The position numbers and the translations under genes were made by a program. Shown here piece by piece: positions 1 through 8,291 of a stretch of DNA of 64,000 nucleotides. Origin of the DNA: UBA1858 sp964636225 (GTDB taxonomy: Bacteria > Pseudomonadota > Gammaproteobacteria > UBA4575); the NCBI GenBank assembly GCA_964636225.1, contig CAZWQM010000008.1:1-64000 (forward strand), given 5' to 3'. Position 1 is the stretch's first letter, and each line of letters starts with the position of its first letter. Under the pieces are notes generated by a model that did not search any database, was not told where the DNA came from, and was given only the letters and a program-made list of their open reading frames with translations.

Positions 1-49
<49 letters not shown>

Positions 50-201
50 TTATGCAGATTATGAATTATGAATAAGGTCCGTCCATGGCGCGATGATATA
101 TCGCTGATCCTTATATTCATATTCTTTATTAAATCAGGAATTTAGAATTATTGCCTGATAGAGTGCGCGACATTAAACCGGAACCGGACGTGTCGGTCAA
201 C

Positions 202-474
202 CTACTCTTTAGGGGCAACAAACTCTTTGGGCACCTCAGATCCATCCCCAAACAGGAATTTTTCCATTTCCTCTTCAAGAAATTTACGATTTTTAGGATC
301 TACTGGCGTTAAGCGGTATTCATTTATGAGCATTGTTTGATGCCCAACCCATGACTCCCAAGCTTCTTTGGATATATTTTCGTATATACGCTTACCTAAA
401 TCACCGGGGTATGGGGCATAATCCAGACCTTCCCCTTCTTTCCCTGTCTTTACACATTGCACCATTCGAGTCAC
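202..474 (-). CDS. yggX: YggX-family Fe(II)-trafficking protein
   Basis: A 90-residue cytosolic protein matching the YggX family over its whole length. Visible hallmarks are the N-terminal Cys at residue 7, the YPGDLGKRIYENISKEAW segment (about 22-39), the HQTMLINE block (45-52) and the LEEEMEKFLF helix near the C terminus. YggX proteins are linked to oxidative protection of Fe-S clusters and labile iron. The gene lies 9 bp downstream of mutY, whose product is an Fe-S glycosylase, and the two are probably co-transcribed; this pairing is common in gammaproteobacteria. The start is the only ATG giving the family N terminus. Confidence 0.95.
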   Translation of the reverse strand: MTRMVQCVKTGKEGEGLDYAPYPGDLGKRIYENISKEAWESWVGHQTMLINEYRLTPVDPKNRKFLEEEMEKFLFGDGSEVPKEFVAPKE

Positions 475-483
475 GGTGTCTCC

Positions 484-1533
484 TTATATAACAAGTTGTT
501 TAATCAATTGATTCACCGGGGATGCCAGACCCACCTGTGAAGAGCCGTGTTTATACCAGACCCAATCATCCGCTTCCATTACCCAGTGTATAGGGGTGTT
601 ATATTTCACCGAAATGGGCGTGATTTGCAGGCGAAAATGGCTGAACGTGTGACTAATTTTCTCAAGCCGTTGGTGCTCATAAGGCGCGTTCTGAAACGTC
701 TGCACACACCAATTAAGTGCACTTTTCTCGGTATCGAACTCCGGGAAGCTCCACAGCCCGCCCCAGATGCCCTGATGCGGACGACGTTGCATTAGAAGAC
801 CGGCTTGATCATTGAACACGGCCAGCATAATTGTTGAACGCATAGGGTTTTGCTTTTTTGGTTTAGCATGCGGCAATTCATGCTGCCGACCGGCTTGATA
901 AGTCAGGCAATCTTCACTCACCGGACACTTGTCACACTCAGGTTTTGAACGTGTACACAGAGTCGCACCCAAATCCATCATAGCTTGAGTGTATTGCGCA
1001 CAATTTTTCTCAGGCGTATTTCTTTGCGCAATGTCCCAGAGCTTTTTTTCATTTGCTGCACTACCCGGCCATCCTTCAATCAAATTATGTCTCGCCAATA
1101 CGCGTTTTACATTGCCATCCAGTATGGTGTGATATTGACCAAAACTGAGAGAAAGAATAGCCCCCGCCGTGGAGCGACCGATGCCCGGCAACGCCAGCAC
1201 CTCTTCAAATACACTGGGAAATTCCCCCTGATACTGATCGCGAATCCATTGGGCCGCCTTGTGTAAATTTCGTGCGCGTGCGTAATAACCCAGACCTGAC
1301 CATGAATGCAACACATCATCCAATGGCGCATTCGCCAGCGCCAGCAAGGTGGGAAAGCGCTGCATGAATTTTTCAAAATAAGGAATGACGGTTTCCACCT
1401 GGGTTTGCTGCAACATGATTTCAGATACCCAGACACGATACGCCGAACGTTGCTGTTGCCAGGGTAAATGCTTACGTCCATGTTTTGCCGCCCATGACAA
1501 AACCTGTTGTGAAAAAGATGATTCAGTGCGCAT
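484..1533 (-). CDS. mutY: Adenine DNA glycosylase MutY
   Basis: A 349-residue enzyme that removes adenine mispaired with 8-oxoguanine or G. The helix-hairpin-helix glycosylase fold is clear: the VSEIMLQQTQV segment holds the catalytic Glu38, LPGIGRSTAGAI is the HhH hairpin, and ILDGNVKRVL carries the conserved catalytic Asp. The four cysteines of the [4Fe-4S] loop are present in C-x6-C-x2-C-x5-C spacing (TRSKPE, DK, PVSED between them). A C-terminal NUDIX-like region of about 110 residues recognises 8-oxoG. The length is normal. The start overlaps the upstream SRPBCC gene by 11 bp, which suggests translational coupling. yggX follows immediately downstream. Confidence 0.97.
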   Translation of the reverse strand: MRTESSFSQQVLSWAAKHGRKHLPWQQQRSAYRVWVSEIMLQQTQVETVIPYFEKFMQRFPTLLALANAPLDDVLHSWSGLGYYARARNLHKAAQWIRDQYQGEFPSVFEEVLALPGIGRSTAGAILSLSFGQYHTILDGNVKRVLARHNLIEGWPGSAANEKKLWDIAQRNTPEKNCAQYTQAMMDLGATLCTRSKPECDKCPVSEDCLTYQAGRQHELPHAKPKKQNPMRSTIMLAVFNDQAGLLMQRRPHQGIWGGLWSFPEFDTEKSALNWCVQTFQNAPYEHQRLEKISHTFSHFRLQITPISVKYNTPIHWVMEADDWVWYKHGSSQVGLASPVNQLIKQLVI

Positions 1534-2080
1534 GTGTCGCCAATAGAAGGTTTATTTTGTTCGCGGTGTATTGCAGTTGCGAATGAATTTTTTTCTTGAG
1601 TGCGTAAGGGCCTACAAAAGGTGGCAACCAAAAATCCGGTTGCATGGATGCGATGTATTGAACACGTGTCTTTTCTCCAGCTGGATCAAATGTCCAGCGG
1701 GTTTCGCCCGACTTGAAATCACTCAATGCCGGAACAATCACTGTGGAAATAGTTAGATTTTTATCAATACTGACATCTTCAACACGACGCACTTTTTTGC
1801 AAAAGAACAGCATACAGCCTTCTGTGATTATCTCGGCCCGGTCGATGTTCGGCAATTCCCAATCAAGCACACGACTGGACTTAATTAGTGGGTTCAACCG
1901 GGTTAGATTGTTATAGTCAGTAATTATGGCAAGTACACGCTTTGGCTCTGCATTGGCAACAAAGCTCATATGGAAATGATATACATTATTCTGATCGCGG
2001 CGCACACTCACTTCCACAGGATCAGCAGGAGTATGCGCTGCAATTAACAATAAACACAGCGCACATAAAGCCTTCTTCAT
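1523..2080 (-). CDS. Exported SRPBCC/START-like domain protein
   Basis: A 185-residue protein with a clear Sec signal peptide (MKKA, then a hydrophobic run to about residue 19, ending near PADP). The mature part looks like a polyketide-cyclase/START-like hydrophobic-ligand fold: an early strand, then ITDYNNLTRLNPLIKSSRVL, typical of SRPBCC proteins, and a long C-terminal helix. The ligand is unknown. The start shares one base with the stop of the upstream asmA-like gene (TGATG), and its end overlaps mutY, so the three genes probably form one transcript. The fold is an inference from sequence pattern; no specific function is claimed. Confidence 0.75.
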   Translation of the reverse strand: MKKALCALCLLLIAAHTPADPVEVSVRRDQNNVYHFHMSFVANAEPKRVLAIITDYNNLTRLNPLIKSSRVLDWELPNIDRAEIITEGCMLFFCKKVRRVEDVSIDKNLTISTVIVPALSDFKSGETRWTFDPAGEKTRVQYIASMQPDFWLPPFVGPYALKKKIHSQLQYTANKINLLLATHAH

Positions 2081-3912
2081 CAGAACAATTTAATACCCTT
2101 TAATTTATCTCCGAGTTTGTCCTGAATTTTTTCATTAATTTTTTCTTTAACTTCTTCTTTCTTTTCTTCCACCACCTGTTTTTGCTTTTCATTTAAAGCG
2201 GCCTTGAAATCAATACCGAATTTGGGTTTTTTAAACGGTCCTTTGATGGTAATCGGTATGGCTGCCTTACCCGGCTCTTCAGACAAACCTATGGCCATCA
2301 CATAATCCAGCTCAGATTCCGCGATATCAATGTCGCCTTTGCCATTGGCGTAGAGAATTGGCGTGACCAGCTTAAGATCGTCATTCTTAGCCACTCCATT
2401 TTGAATGTTAAATGTGCCCGCCAGAGAATCAAATACCACTTCTTCACCTGTGGCTTTAGGCTCCCGCCCTTTTAAGAAGGCAATCACCTTCTCCACATTC
2501 TGAGCCAGCTTCTTACTTTGTAACGCCCCCTGTTCAGCTTTAAAGTTCGCTTTGCCGTTTAGTTGCTTGGTCAGTATGGATGGACGATCACCGGAAGTGG
2601 TGACATCAAAAGCCATTTGTGTTTTACCGCGTATGATGGATTTTCCATTTTCAGACAAGTCCGCCATCAGTCCATCAATAGCGAGATTTTTTAAATCGCT
2701 GGTAGCAGAATATTTAGGCGTTTTACCACTAACATTCAAGCCTGCACTTCCCGTGTAAGTCCCTTGATATAAATTCATGGTTAATGGGTTTAGATTTATC
2801 ACACCTCCGCTCCCGTCTATTTTTGCGCTGAGGTCTGTCATGGTTAGACCAGAGGCCAGCAGCTTGGCTACCTTTAAGGAACCATCAATTTTTAACGAGC
2901 GCAACATATCGACTGGCAACTCAATTTTTTCATCCGAGCTGGTCGATTCGCTGGCCGATTCACTAGCCGAATCATCACTTGCCGGGATCAATTTGGCCAG
3001 ATCGATCTCATCCGAATTCAATGCAAATTTAATATTTGGCTTGGAAAAGGATTTCACGCTAAGGTTGCCTTGCAGCCCCACATCCGCCAGGTTGATATCA
3101 ATCGGATCCAGTTTTAATGCTTCTCTTTTTAAATCCGCTTCAACATCGCTGTTCACTTTCAGATTGAGCTCACCATTTGGCATGGAGTCGCCTTTAGCTT
3201 GAACTGCTAATACCAAATCCGTGAGCTGATAGACCGCCGTACTGAGATTCAGCCGTGCTTTGGTATTTAAATCGACGTCAGCGGATAGCGCAGGGTTTGT
3301 CTGCTCAAGACCCAATTGCAGACTAATGCTGGAAGGTTTTCCGCTGCCGATAGAACCCGTTTTTAACTCAATCGGATTCAGTGTAATTTTATTTCCTGCC
3401 TGTTGATCATCGTATATAAGCTCTGAATCGGTTATATGAATACCAGCTACTTCCAGACCAATGCTACTACCTTCATCTGTTGTTGCAGCCTTACTGGTAT
3501 CTCCTGAAGATTTTCCTACCAGGTCATCCCAGTTGGTTTGACCGTTTTTGTTTTTCTTTAAGTTGACTCTTAAGCCCTTTAGCTCAATGGTATCTGCCTG
3601 CACTTTCATCTTGAGCAAACTTAATAGATCGACACTTACACCAACTTTATCGACTTTGGCAAAAGGTGTATCACCAAACTCTTTGGCATTGCTGAATTCC
3701 GCCTGTCCCAGATTGACACCCAGTTTGGGGAAGAATGAAAATCCAATATCGCCTTCCAGTTTCAGATCACGTCCAGTGGCATCTTTAACTGCCGCAATAA
3801 TGCTCTCTTTATGATCGTTAGGATCCACTGTCGCCACTAATATGGCCGCCCCGGCAACGAAAACAATAACTAAGACAGCTAATGTAATAAGTAAGTATTT
3901 TATGATTTTCAT
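2080..3912 (-). CDS. AsmA-family envelope protein
   Basis: About 610 residues. One N-terminal membrane helix (KYLLITLAVLVIVFVAGAAIL) anchors a large periplasmic part. The opening region (VDPNDHKESI, then GRDLKLEGDI and SFFPKLGV) is the AsmA N-terminal signature, and the C-terminal third (LNGKANFKAEQGAL, then the VFDSLAGTFNIQNGV and DLKLVTP blocks) is the AsmA-like repeat region. AsmA proteins belong to the bridge-like group linked to phospholipid transport and outer-membrane assembly. A Lys/Glu-rich tail (about 575-605) follows. I place the start at the ATG at 3912 because GAGG sits eight bases before it; an in-frame TTG at 3927 overlaps that ribosome site. A serine-rich low-complexity stretch lies near the middle. 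Confidence 0.88.
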   Translation of the reverse strand: MKIIKYLLITLAVLVIVFVAGAAILVATVDPNDHKESIIAAVKDATGRDLKLEGDIGFSFFPKLGVNLGQAEFSNAKEFGDTPFAKVDKVGVSVDLLSLLKMKVQADTIELKGLRVNLKKNKNGQTNWDDLVGKSSGDTSKAATTDEGSSIGLEVAGIHITDSELIYDDQQAGNKITLNPIELKTGSIGSGKPSSISLQLGLEQTNPALSADVDLNTKARLNLSTAVYQLTDLVLAVQAKGDSMPNGELNLKVNSDVEADLKREALKLDPIDINLADVGLQGNLSVKSFSKPNIKFALNSDEIDLAKLIPASDDSASESASESTSSDEKIELPVDMLRSLKIDGSLKVAKLLASGLTMTDLSAKIDGSGGVINLNPLTMNLYQGTYTGSAGLNVSGKTPKYSATSDLKNLAIDGLMADLSENGKSIIRGKTQMAFDVTTSGDRPSILTKQLNGKANFKAEQGALQSKKLAQNVEKVIAFLKGREPKATGEEVVFDSLAGTFNIQNGVAKNDDLKLVTPILYANGKGDIDIAESELDYVMAIGLSEEPGKAAIPITIKGPFKKPKFGIDFKAALNEKQKQVVEEKKEEVKEKINEKIQDKLGDKLKGIKLF

Positions 3913-3971
3913 TTTTACTATCCTCAACCCTAAATGATTAGATGCAGTGCCTGATTGCGGTAACTGTCCTC

Positions 3972-4454
3972 CTAGGCCATTTCCCTGATCCAGGTGCCTG
4001 ACTTTCCACCCTGTTTTTCCAGCAACTGAATACCCGACATGACCATGCCTTTATCCACTGCTTTGCACATATCATAAATGGTCAACAAACCGATTTGCAC
4101 CGCAGTTAATGCTTCCATCTCGACACCGGTGGGTCCGGTCGTTTTCACTGCGGCCTGACAGTGCACGCGCGAGTTTTCACTGTCACAGGTAAAATCCACC
4201 TTGACAGATGAAAGTGACAAGGGGTGGCACAGAGGCACCAGCTCGGAGGTTTTTTTAGAGGCCATGATGGCAGCAATTCTGGCAATGCCCAAAACATCCC
4301 CTTTTTTATGACCGCCTTCCTGTATCCGCGCCAGTGTATTCGCCTGCATGGATATATAGCCTTCTGCAATGGCTACACGCTGCGTCAGTGGCTTTCCTCC
4401 CACATCCACCATATGCGCTTCACCGGCAGTGTTAAAATGTGTTAACTGATTCAT
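3972..4454 (-). CDS. moaC: Cyclic pyranopterin monophosphate synthase MoaC
   Basis: A 160-residue enzyme of molybdenum cofactor synthesis that converts the MoaA product to cPMP. Family motifs are present: HMVDVGGKP near the N terminus, KKGDVLGIARIAAIMASKKTS, the LVPLCHPL active-site loop (about 72-80), and TGVEMEALTAV with YDMCKAVDKGM. The length matches E. coli MoaC. It is transcribed away from moaD, with 82 bp between the two starts. No moaA, moaB or moaE is adjacent, so the cofactor genes are scattered in this genome. Confidence 0.97.
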   Translation of the reverse strand: MNQLTHFNTAGEAHMVDVGGKPLTQRVAIAEGYISMQANTLARIQEGGHKKGDVLGIARIAAIMASKKTSELVPLCHPLSLSSVKVDFTCDSENSRVHCQAAVKTTGPTGVEMEALTAVQIGLLTIYDMCKAVDKGMVMSGIQLLEKQGGKSGTWIREMA

Positions 4455-4536
4455 TGTGATAGTGTCTTGTTAAATTAGTTGCCAGAATTTAATTTATAAT
4501 GATACACCAACTGGATTGTTGAGAATTATTTGGAAT

Positions 4537-4770
4537 ATGACAATAAATGTACGATTTTTTGCCAGTTTACGAGAACAAATAGGCACAGGCGAAGAGCAGC
4601 TGGACTTTCAGCCAACGCTAACCGCCGAGCAGGTGTGGAATATAAGCACACATGATCGGGAATTGCCGGCCAACCTGCTGGTGGCCGTCAACCAGGAATA
4701 TGTCAGCCTGAACGAATCCATTCAGGATGGCGATGAAGTCGCGTTCTTTCCTCCCGTAACCGGAGGCTAA
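4537..4770 (+). CDS. moaD: Molybdopterin synthase small subunit MoaD
   Basis: A 77-residue ubiquitin-like sulfur carrier. The C terminus ends in VTGG, the diglycine that is adenylated by MoeB and thiocarboxylated before donating sulfur to cPMP. The beta-grasp pattern is visible (INVRFFASLRE at the start, LLVAVNQEYV in the middle, DGDEVAFFPPV at the end). I chose the ATG at 4537, giving MTINVRFF, over an in-frame TTG at 4516. TATAAT at 4495-4500 is a plausible -10 element. MoaE, the normal partner, is not adjacent. The gene runs convergently into the protease gene, 6 bp away. Confidence 0.93.
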   Translation: MTINVRFFASLREQIGTGEEQLDFQPTLTAEQVWNISTHDRELPANLLVAVNQEYVSLNESIQDGDEVAFFPPVTGG

Positions 4771-4776
4771 TCCTGT

Positions 4777-6162
4777 TTATCTAATCAGGATAAACAAACC
4801 ACGGTGTCCACGCTGGATATTCAGCAACAGCCCACGTGACTCAATTTCAATCGCGCGCTCCATTTCTTTAAACGTTGTCACCGGCCGCTTGTTGACGGAC
4901 AGTATTAAATCGCCTTTGCGCAATCCGGAATTGGCCGCCGGACTGCCTGCCTCCAGATTTGAAATCAATATCACAGGGGTGGCTTCACCGTTGCGCTGCT
5001 CAATGTCTGTCATAGCGAGCTCGGCACCTGTTAACTTCTTGGAAAGTTTCTCGCCGGAGATAAGTTTGTATTTCTTTTCAGAAATAGTCGCCACCAGCTT
5101 TTTAGGTTTTCCATCACGTATAACATTGATCCCAATCTTTGTTCCCGCCCGAATTAAACCAATCATGTTGCGCACGTCGGCAGAGTTTTCAACGCGATTT
5201 CCATTCACCTCAACAATCACATCACCTTCTCGCAGACCGGCTTTTTCCGCCGCTGAATCTTCTTCTACTCGTGCAACAACGACGCCGTGACGCTGATCGA
5301 TATCAAACGCCTGTGCCAGCTCTGGCGATAAGTCCTGCGCAGTAAAGCCCAGACGCCCACGTTTAACTTCACCATGTTCGATTAACTGTGCAACAATCTG
5401 CTGCGCCATGTTAACGGGAATGGCAAAACCAATGCCCACGCTGCCGCCCGCAGGACCCACAATCGCAGTGTTAATACCGATTAATTCACCGCGTAAATTA
5501 ACCAGTGCGCCACCGGAATTCCCAGGATTTATTGAGGCGTCGGTTTGAATAAAGTCTTCATAAGATTCAATTCCCAGTCCACTGCGACCCAGCGCACTGA
5601 CAATGCCGGAAGTCACGGTTTGGCCTAATCCAAACGGATTACCAATCGCCACGACAAAATCACCAACTCGTAATTGATCCGAATCCGCTGTTTTAATTGC
5701 AGTCAGATTTTTTGCGTCCACCTGAATAATCGCGACATCTGCACCGCGATCTCTTCCAACAATCCTGGCATCCAGTTTTCTCCCATCGGTCAGTGTGACA
5801 ACAATATCGTCCGCTTTTTCTATCACATGATTGTTAGTAACGATGTAGCCTTGTTTAGCATCCAGTATTACACCGGAACCCAGTCCTGTACGTTTCCGCT
5901 CACGCCTTTGCTGTGGCAGATCAAAAAAACGTCTAAAGAATGGGTCGTTAAATAATGGGCTTTGTTCAACAACTGTTCCCGAAGTGGCAATATTTACGAC
6001 ACTGTCAGTGACTTTTTCCAGCATGGGTGCCAGTGTCGGGAATGGTTCGTTATTGACACTGGAGGGCAATGCCGCGCGTACATAGAAAGGCACAGCGATG
6101 AGGCTCACCAGTATCACCAGGCTAATTATCGATAAGCTAGTTATTTTAATTTTTATTTCCAT
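4777..6162 (-). CDS. DegP/DegQ-family periplasmic serine protease
   Basis: A 461-residue HtrA protease. An N-terminal hydrophobic segment (about 8-30) exports or anchors it. A trypsin-like domain follows with the catalytic triad in TNNHVI (His), RGADVAI (Asp) and GNSGGAL (Ser). Two PDZ domains come next (from about 275 and 380, seen as GLREGDVIVEVNG and GLRKGDLILSVNK). Two PDZ domains and this length favour DegQ/DegP over the single-PDZ DegS. The FFDLPQQRRERKRTG stretch matches the regulatory LA-loop position. Expected role: envelope protein quality control. The neighbouring DnaJ-like and Hsp20 genes make this a small protein-folding cluster. The symbol is left open between degP, degQ and mucD. 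Confidence 0.93.
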   Translation of the reverse strand: MEIKIKITSLSIISLVILVSLIAVPFYVRAALPSSVNNEPFPTLAPMLEKVTDSVVNIATSGTVVEQSPLFNDPFFRRFFDLPQQRRERKRTGLGSGVILDAKQGYIVTNNHVIEKADDIVVTLTDGRKLDARIVGRDRGADVAIIQVDAKNLTAIKTADSDQLRVGDFVVAIGNPFGLGQTVTSGIVSALGRSGLGIESYEDFIQTDASINPGNSGGALVNLRGELIGINTAIVGPAGGSVGIGFAIPVNMAQQIVAQLIEHGEVKRGRLGFTAQDLSPELAQAFDIDQRHGVVVARVEEDSAAEKAGLREGDVIVEVNGNRVENSADVRNMIGLIRAGTKIGINVIRDGKPKKLVATISEKKYKLISGEKLSKKLTGAELAMTDIEQRNGEATPVILISNLEAGSPAANSGLRKGDLILSVNKRPVTTFKEMERAIEIESRGLLLNIQRGHRGLFILIR

Positions 6163-6232
6163 TGCTCTGTAATTTCCTTATCGGTAACTCGTATCATTTG
6201 ACACTTTATGACTTTTCAGTTCCCTCGAGTGA

Positions 6233-7141
6233 TTATTTTGCGCGCGGATTAAAACAAAATTTTTCTTTCATTTGCTGATAGAACGCTTTCTCATCATCAC
6301 TATTTGCCGGAGGGGTCGCAATATTTAAACGCACATAAAAATCCCCTGCAGGAGTGCCTGGCATTCCTTTCCCTGCCAAACGCATTTTTTGTCCGCCTTT
6401 GGAATTTGCAGGAATTTTAATTTCAACCTGTCCGTCCAAAGTGGTTACGGCGACTTTTTCACCTAGCGCAGCTTCCCATGGCGTGATGTTAACGTTGATA
6501 TAAATATCTTTGCCATTTAACTCAAACTCTGCATCGTTGACCACGTTGACTTCAAGATACAAATCTCCATTAGCTCCCCCGTTGATGCCTGGTAAACCCT
6601 GTCCGCTCAATCGGATTTTCTTGCTTGTGGAAATTCCTTTGGGAATTTTAACCTGCAAAGACTTTCCATTGCTAAGCCGAATAGTTTTATTTGCGCCATG
6701 AAACGCTTCGCGCACCGACACTTCTATTTTTGCGCTTTGATCCTGCCCTGCCTGACGAAATGCATGTTGTCCGCCCCCGGCAGATTGCGCAAAACCGGCA
6801 CCAAACATGCTTTCGAAGAAATCACTAAATCCACTGGCGCCAGAAAATCCGCCACCACGGCCACCAAAACCACCAAAGCCCGCATGCTCCCATCCAGGAG
6901 GCGGATTAAAATCCTGTCCGGCTTTCCAGTTTGCACCCAACTGATCGTAAGACTGGCGCTTTTGCGGATCTTTTAATACTTCATAGGCTTCACCCACTTC
7001 TTTAAAGCGTTTTTCAGCATCGGCTTCTTTGCTTACATCCGGATGGTATTTGCGTGCCAGCCGACGATAAGACTTTTTAATCTCGTCTGCACTCGCACTA
7101 CGTTCAACCCCGAGGATTTTGTAATAGTCTTTATATTCCAT
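6233..7141 (-). CDS. cbpA: DnaJ-like co-chaperone, CbpA type
   Basis: 302 residues: J domain (1-70) with the YHPDVS motif holding the HPD tripeptide that stimulates DnaK, a Gly/Phe-rich linker (about 75-125), then the two C-terminal substrate-binding beta domains. The four CxxCxGxG zinc repeats of true DnaJ are absent, so this is a CbpA-type (class II) J protein. No CbpM modulator gene is adjacent. Hsp20 lies upstream on the same strand with a strong terminator between them, so expression of this gene depends on read-through or its own promoter. Confidence 0.92.
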   Translation of the reverse strand: MEYKDYYKILGVERSASADEIKKSYRRLARKYHPDVSKEADAEKRFKEVGEAYEVLKDPQKRQSYDQLGANWKAGQDFNPPPGWEHAGFGGFGGRGGGFSGASGFSDFFESMFGAGFAQSAGGGQHAFRQAGQDQSAKIEVSVREAFHGANKTIRLSNGKSLQVKIPKGISTSKKIRLSGQGLPGINGGANGDLYLEVNVVNDAEFELNGKDIYINVNITPWEAALGEKVAVTTLDGQVEIKIPANSKGGQKMRLAGKGMPGTPAGDFYVRLNIATPPANSDDEKAFYQQMKEKFCFNPRAK

Positions 7142-7167
7142 ACGTGATTTATTTCACCTAACACAAA

Positions 7168-7191
7168 AACGCCGCGTTTTAACGCGGCGTT
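7168..7191 (-). terminator. Intrinsic terminator after hsp20
   Basis: Perfect 10-bp GC-rich stem (AACGCCGCGT at 7168-7177 with ACGCGGCGTT at 7182-7191) and a 4-nt loop. Read on the minus strand it is followed directly by a T run (7165-7169 on the plus strand are A). It sits 44 bp after the hsp20 stop. Confidence 0.9.
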
Positions 7192-7235
7192 AGTTTACTT
7201 TCAGATTTCACTATGCCGCAAAGGCACAGCTAACA

Positions 7236-7658
7236 TTACAACACCTCAATTTTCTTCTGTGCTTTTTCCTGTTTAGGCACAGTCACTTCAAGCACGCCGT
7301 GTTCACTTTTCGCTTTAATTTCATCGGCATTAATGTTTTCCGGCATATGAAAAGCTCGCTGGAATGATCCATAGGATCGTTCGATTCGCTTAAACTTGTC
7401 ATTATCACTTACAACCTTCTCACTGCGCTGGCCTTTTAGTGTAAGTGTTCCGTCTTCATACACAATTTCAATGTCTTTACGGTCGACGCCAGGCAGGTCG
7501 GCCCTTAAAACATATTGATTTTCCTGTTCGATTACATCAACACTTGGTACCCAACGTGAAGATGCATCAAGCCGGCCATTGGCTGCGGTGAGCCAATTAT
7601 CGATATCATTGAATTCACGCCAAAAACTCATTGGTTGCACATTCATTCTCGCTAACAT
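7236..7658 (-). CDS. Hsp20/IbpA-type small heat-shock protein
   Basis: A 140-residue ATP-independent holdase. The alpha-crystallin domain spans about residues 38-130: VPSVDVIEQENQYVLRADLPGV opens it, and the HGVLEVTVPK block near the end is the conserved A-x-x-x-n-G-v-L signature. A C-terminal KKIEVL gives the I-x-V/L tail that mediates oligomerisation. I chose the ATG at 7658 because GGAG lies six bases upstream; in-frame starts at 7679 (TTG) and 7670 overlap or precede that site. A sigma-32-like promoter lies about 80 bp upstream and a terminator follows, so it is an independent heat-shock unit. Confidence 0.93.
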   Translation of the reverse strand: MLARMNVQPMSFWREFNDIDNWLTAANGRLDASSRWVPSVDVIEQENQYVLRADLPGVDRKDIEIVYEDGTLTLKGQRSEKVVSDNDKFKRIERSYGSFQRAFHMPENINADEIKAKSEHGVLEVTVPKQEKAQKKIEVL

Positions 7659-7737
7659 GATCGTCTCCATTATTAACAACTTACTAAATACATATGGCCA
7701 CGAATTTGATAATTCAGGCCATATTCACCTGTTTAAG

Positions 7738-7767
7738 ATATGGAGATGCGCCTTGTTATTTTCAAGG
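7738..7767 (-). promoter_or_regulatory. Sigma-32 (RpoH)-like promoter of hsp20
   Basis: On the minus strand, CCTTGAA (7767-7761) is followed after 15 bases by CTCCATAT (7745-7738). The RpoH consensus is CTTGAA and CCCCATnT with a 13-17 base spacer, so this matches with one substitution in the -10 box. The predicted start lies about 70 bp before the chosen hsp20 ATG. Confidence 0.75.
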
Positions 7768-7780
7768 CCTGCGAGAAAAA

Positions 7781-8281
7781 TTATTTGTTTACAAAACGCC
7801 CCGCATCACGATTTTTTTTCACTTCATCGGCATTAAATAACTGCCCGTTCATGGCGATGTAAATCCCGGCGGGCAGTATGCTCACTGCCGAGGTTGCAAA
7901 GCCAACATTATACAGGGCATCACTATCACGAAATCGGGCAGGCTGCATGGCACCGACCAATACTATGGTTTTATCCGTTACAGTCTTTAACGTTTGCGCC
8001 GTTTTGACCATGGTATCCGTTCCGTGTGTGATCATGATTTTATTACATGACTGTGCTTTCACTTTCGCCACAATGTGTTCTCTGTCCTGATCAGTAATAT
8101 CCAGGCTGTCTTTTTTAAGTATGCTTTCGATTTCATAACTGAAATTGACACCGGCCTGCTCCAGTATCCAGCCCACTTGGGGTTCGCCAATTTGATAATC
8201 ACTTAAGGCATCGTAATAAATTTTATCGAAAGTACCGCCCGTACAAAGTATTTTTATATCCACGTTATTTTCCAGACTCAT
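7781..8281 (-). CDS. Short asparaginase-fold protein (N-terminal domain only)
   Basis: 166 residues. Both active-site threonine motifs of type I/II asparaginases are present: CTGGTFDKI (about 13-21) and MITHGTDTMV (about 83-92), followed by IVLVGAMQPARF. Full asparaginases are about 330 residues; this protein stops after the N-terminal alpha/beta domain and lacks the C-terminal domain that completes the active site at the dimer interface. Such short forms recur as stand-alone genes in proteobacteria, so it is probably a real family rather than a truncation. Enzyme activity is unproven. It starts 10 bp after yicC on the same strand, suggesting an operon. Confidence 0.82.
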   Translation of the reverse strand: MSLENNVDIKILCTGGTFDKIYYDALSDYQIGEPQVGWILEQAGVNFSYEIESILKKDSLDITDQDREHIVAKVKAQSCNKIMITHGTDTMVKTAQTLKTVTDKTIVLVGAMQPARFRDSDALYNVGFATSAVSILPAGIYIAMNGQLFNADEVKKNRDAGRFVNK

Positions 8282-8291
8282 AATTAAAAAA

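Noticed and set aside
1107..1631. 174-residue frame overlapping mutY on the same strand
   Set aside because: Out-of-frame shadow of mutY, with no homology and no ribosome site.
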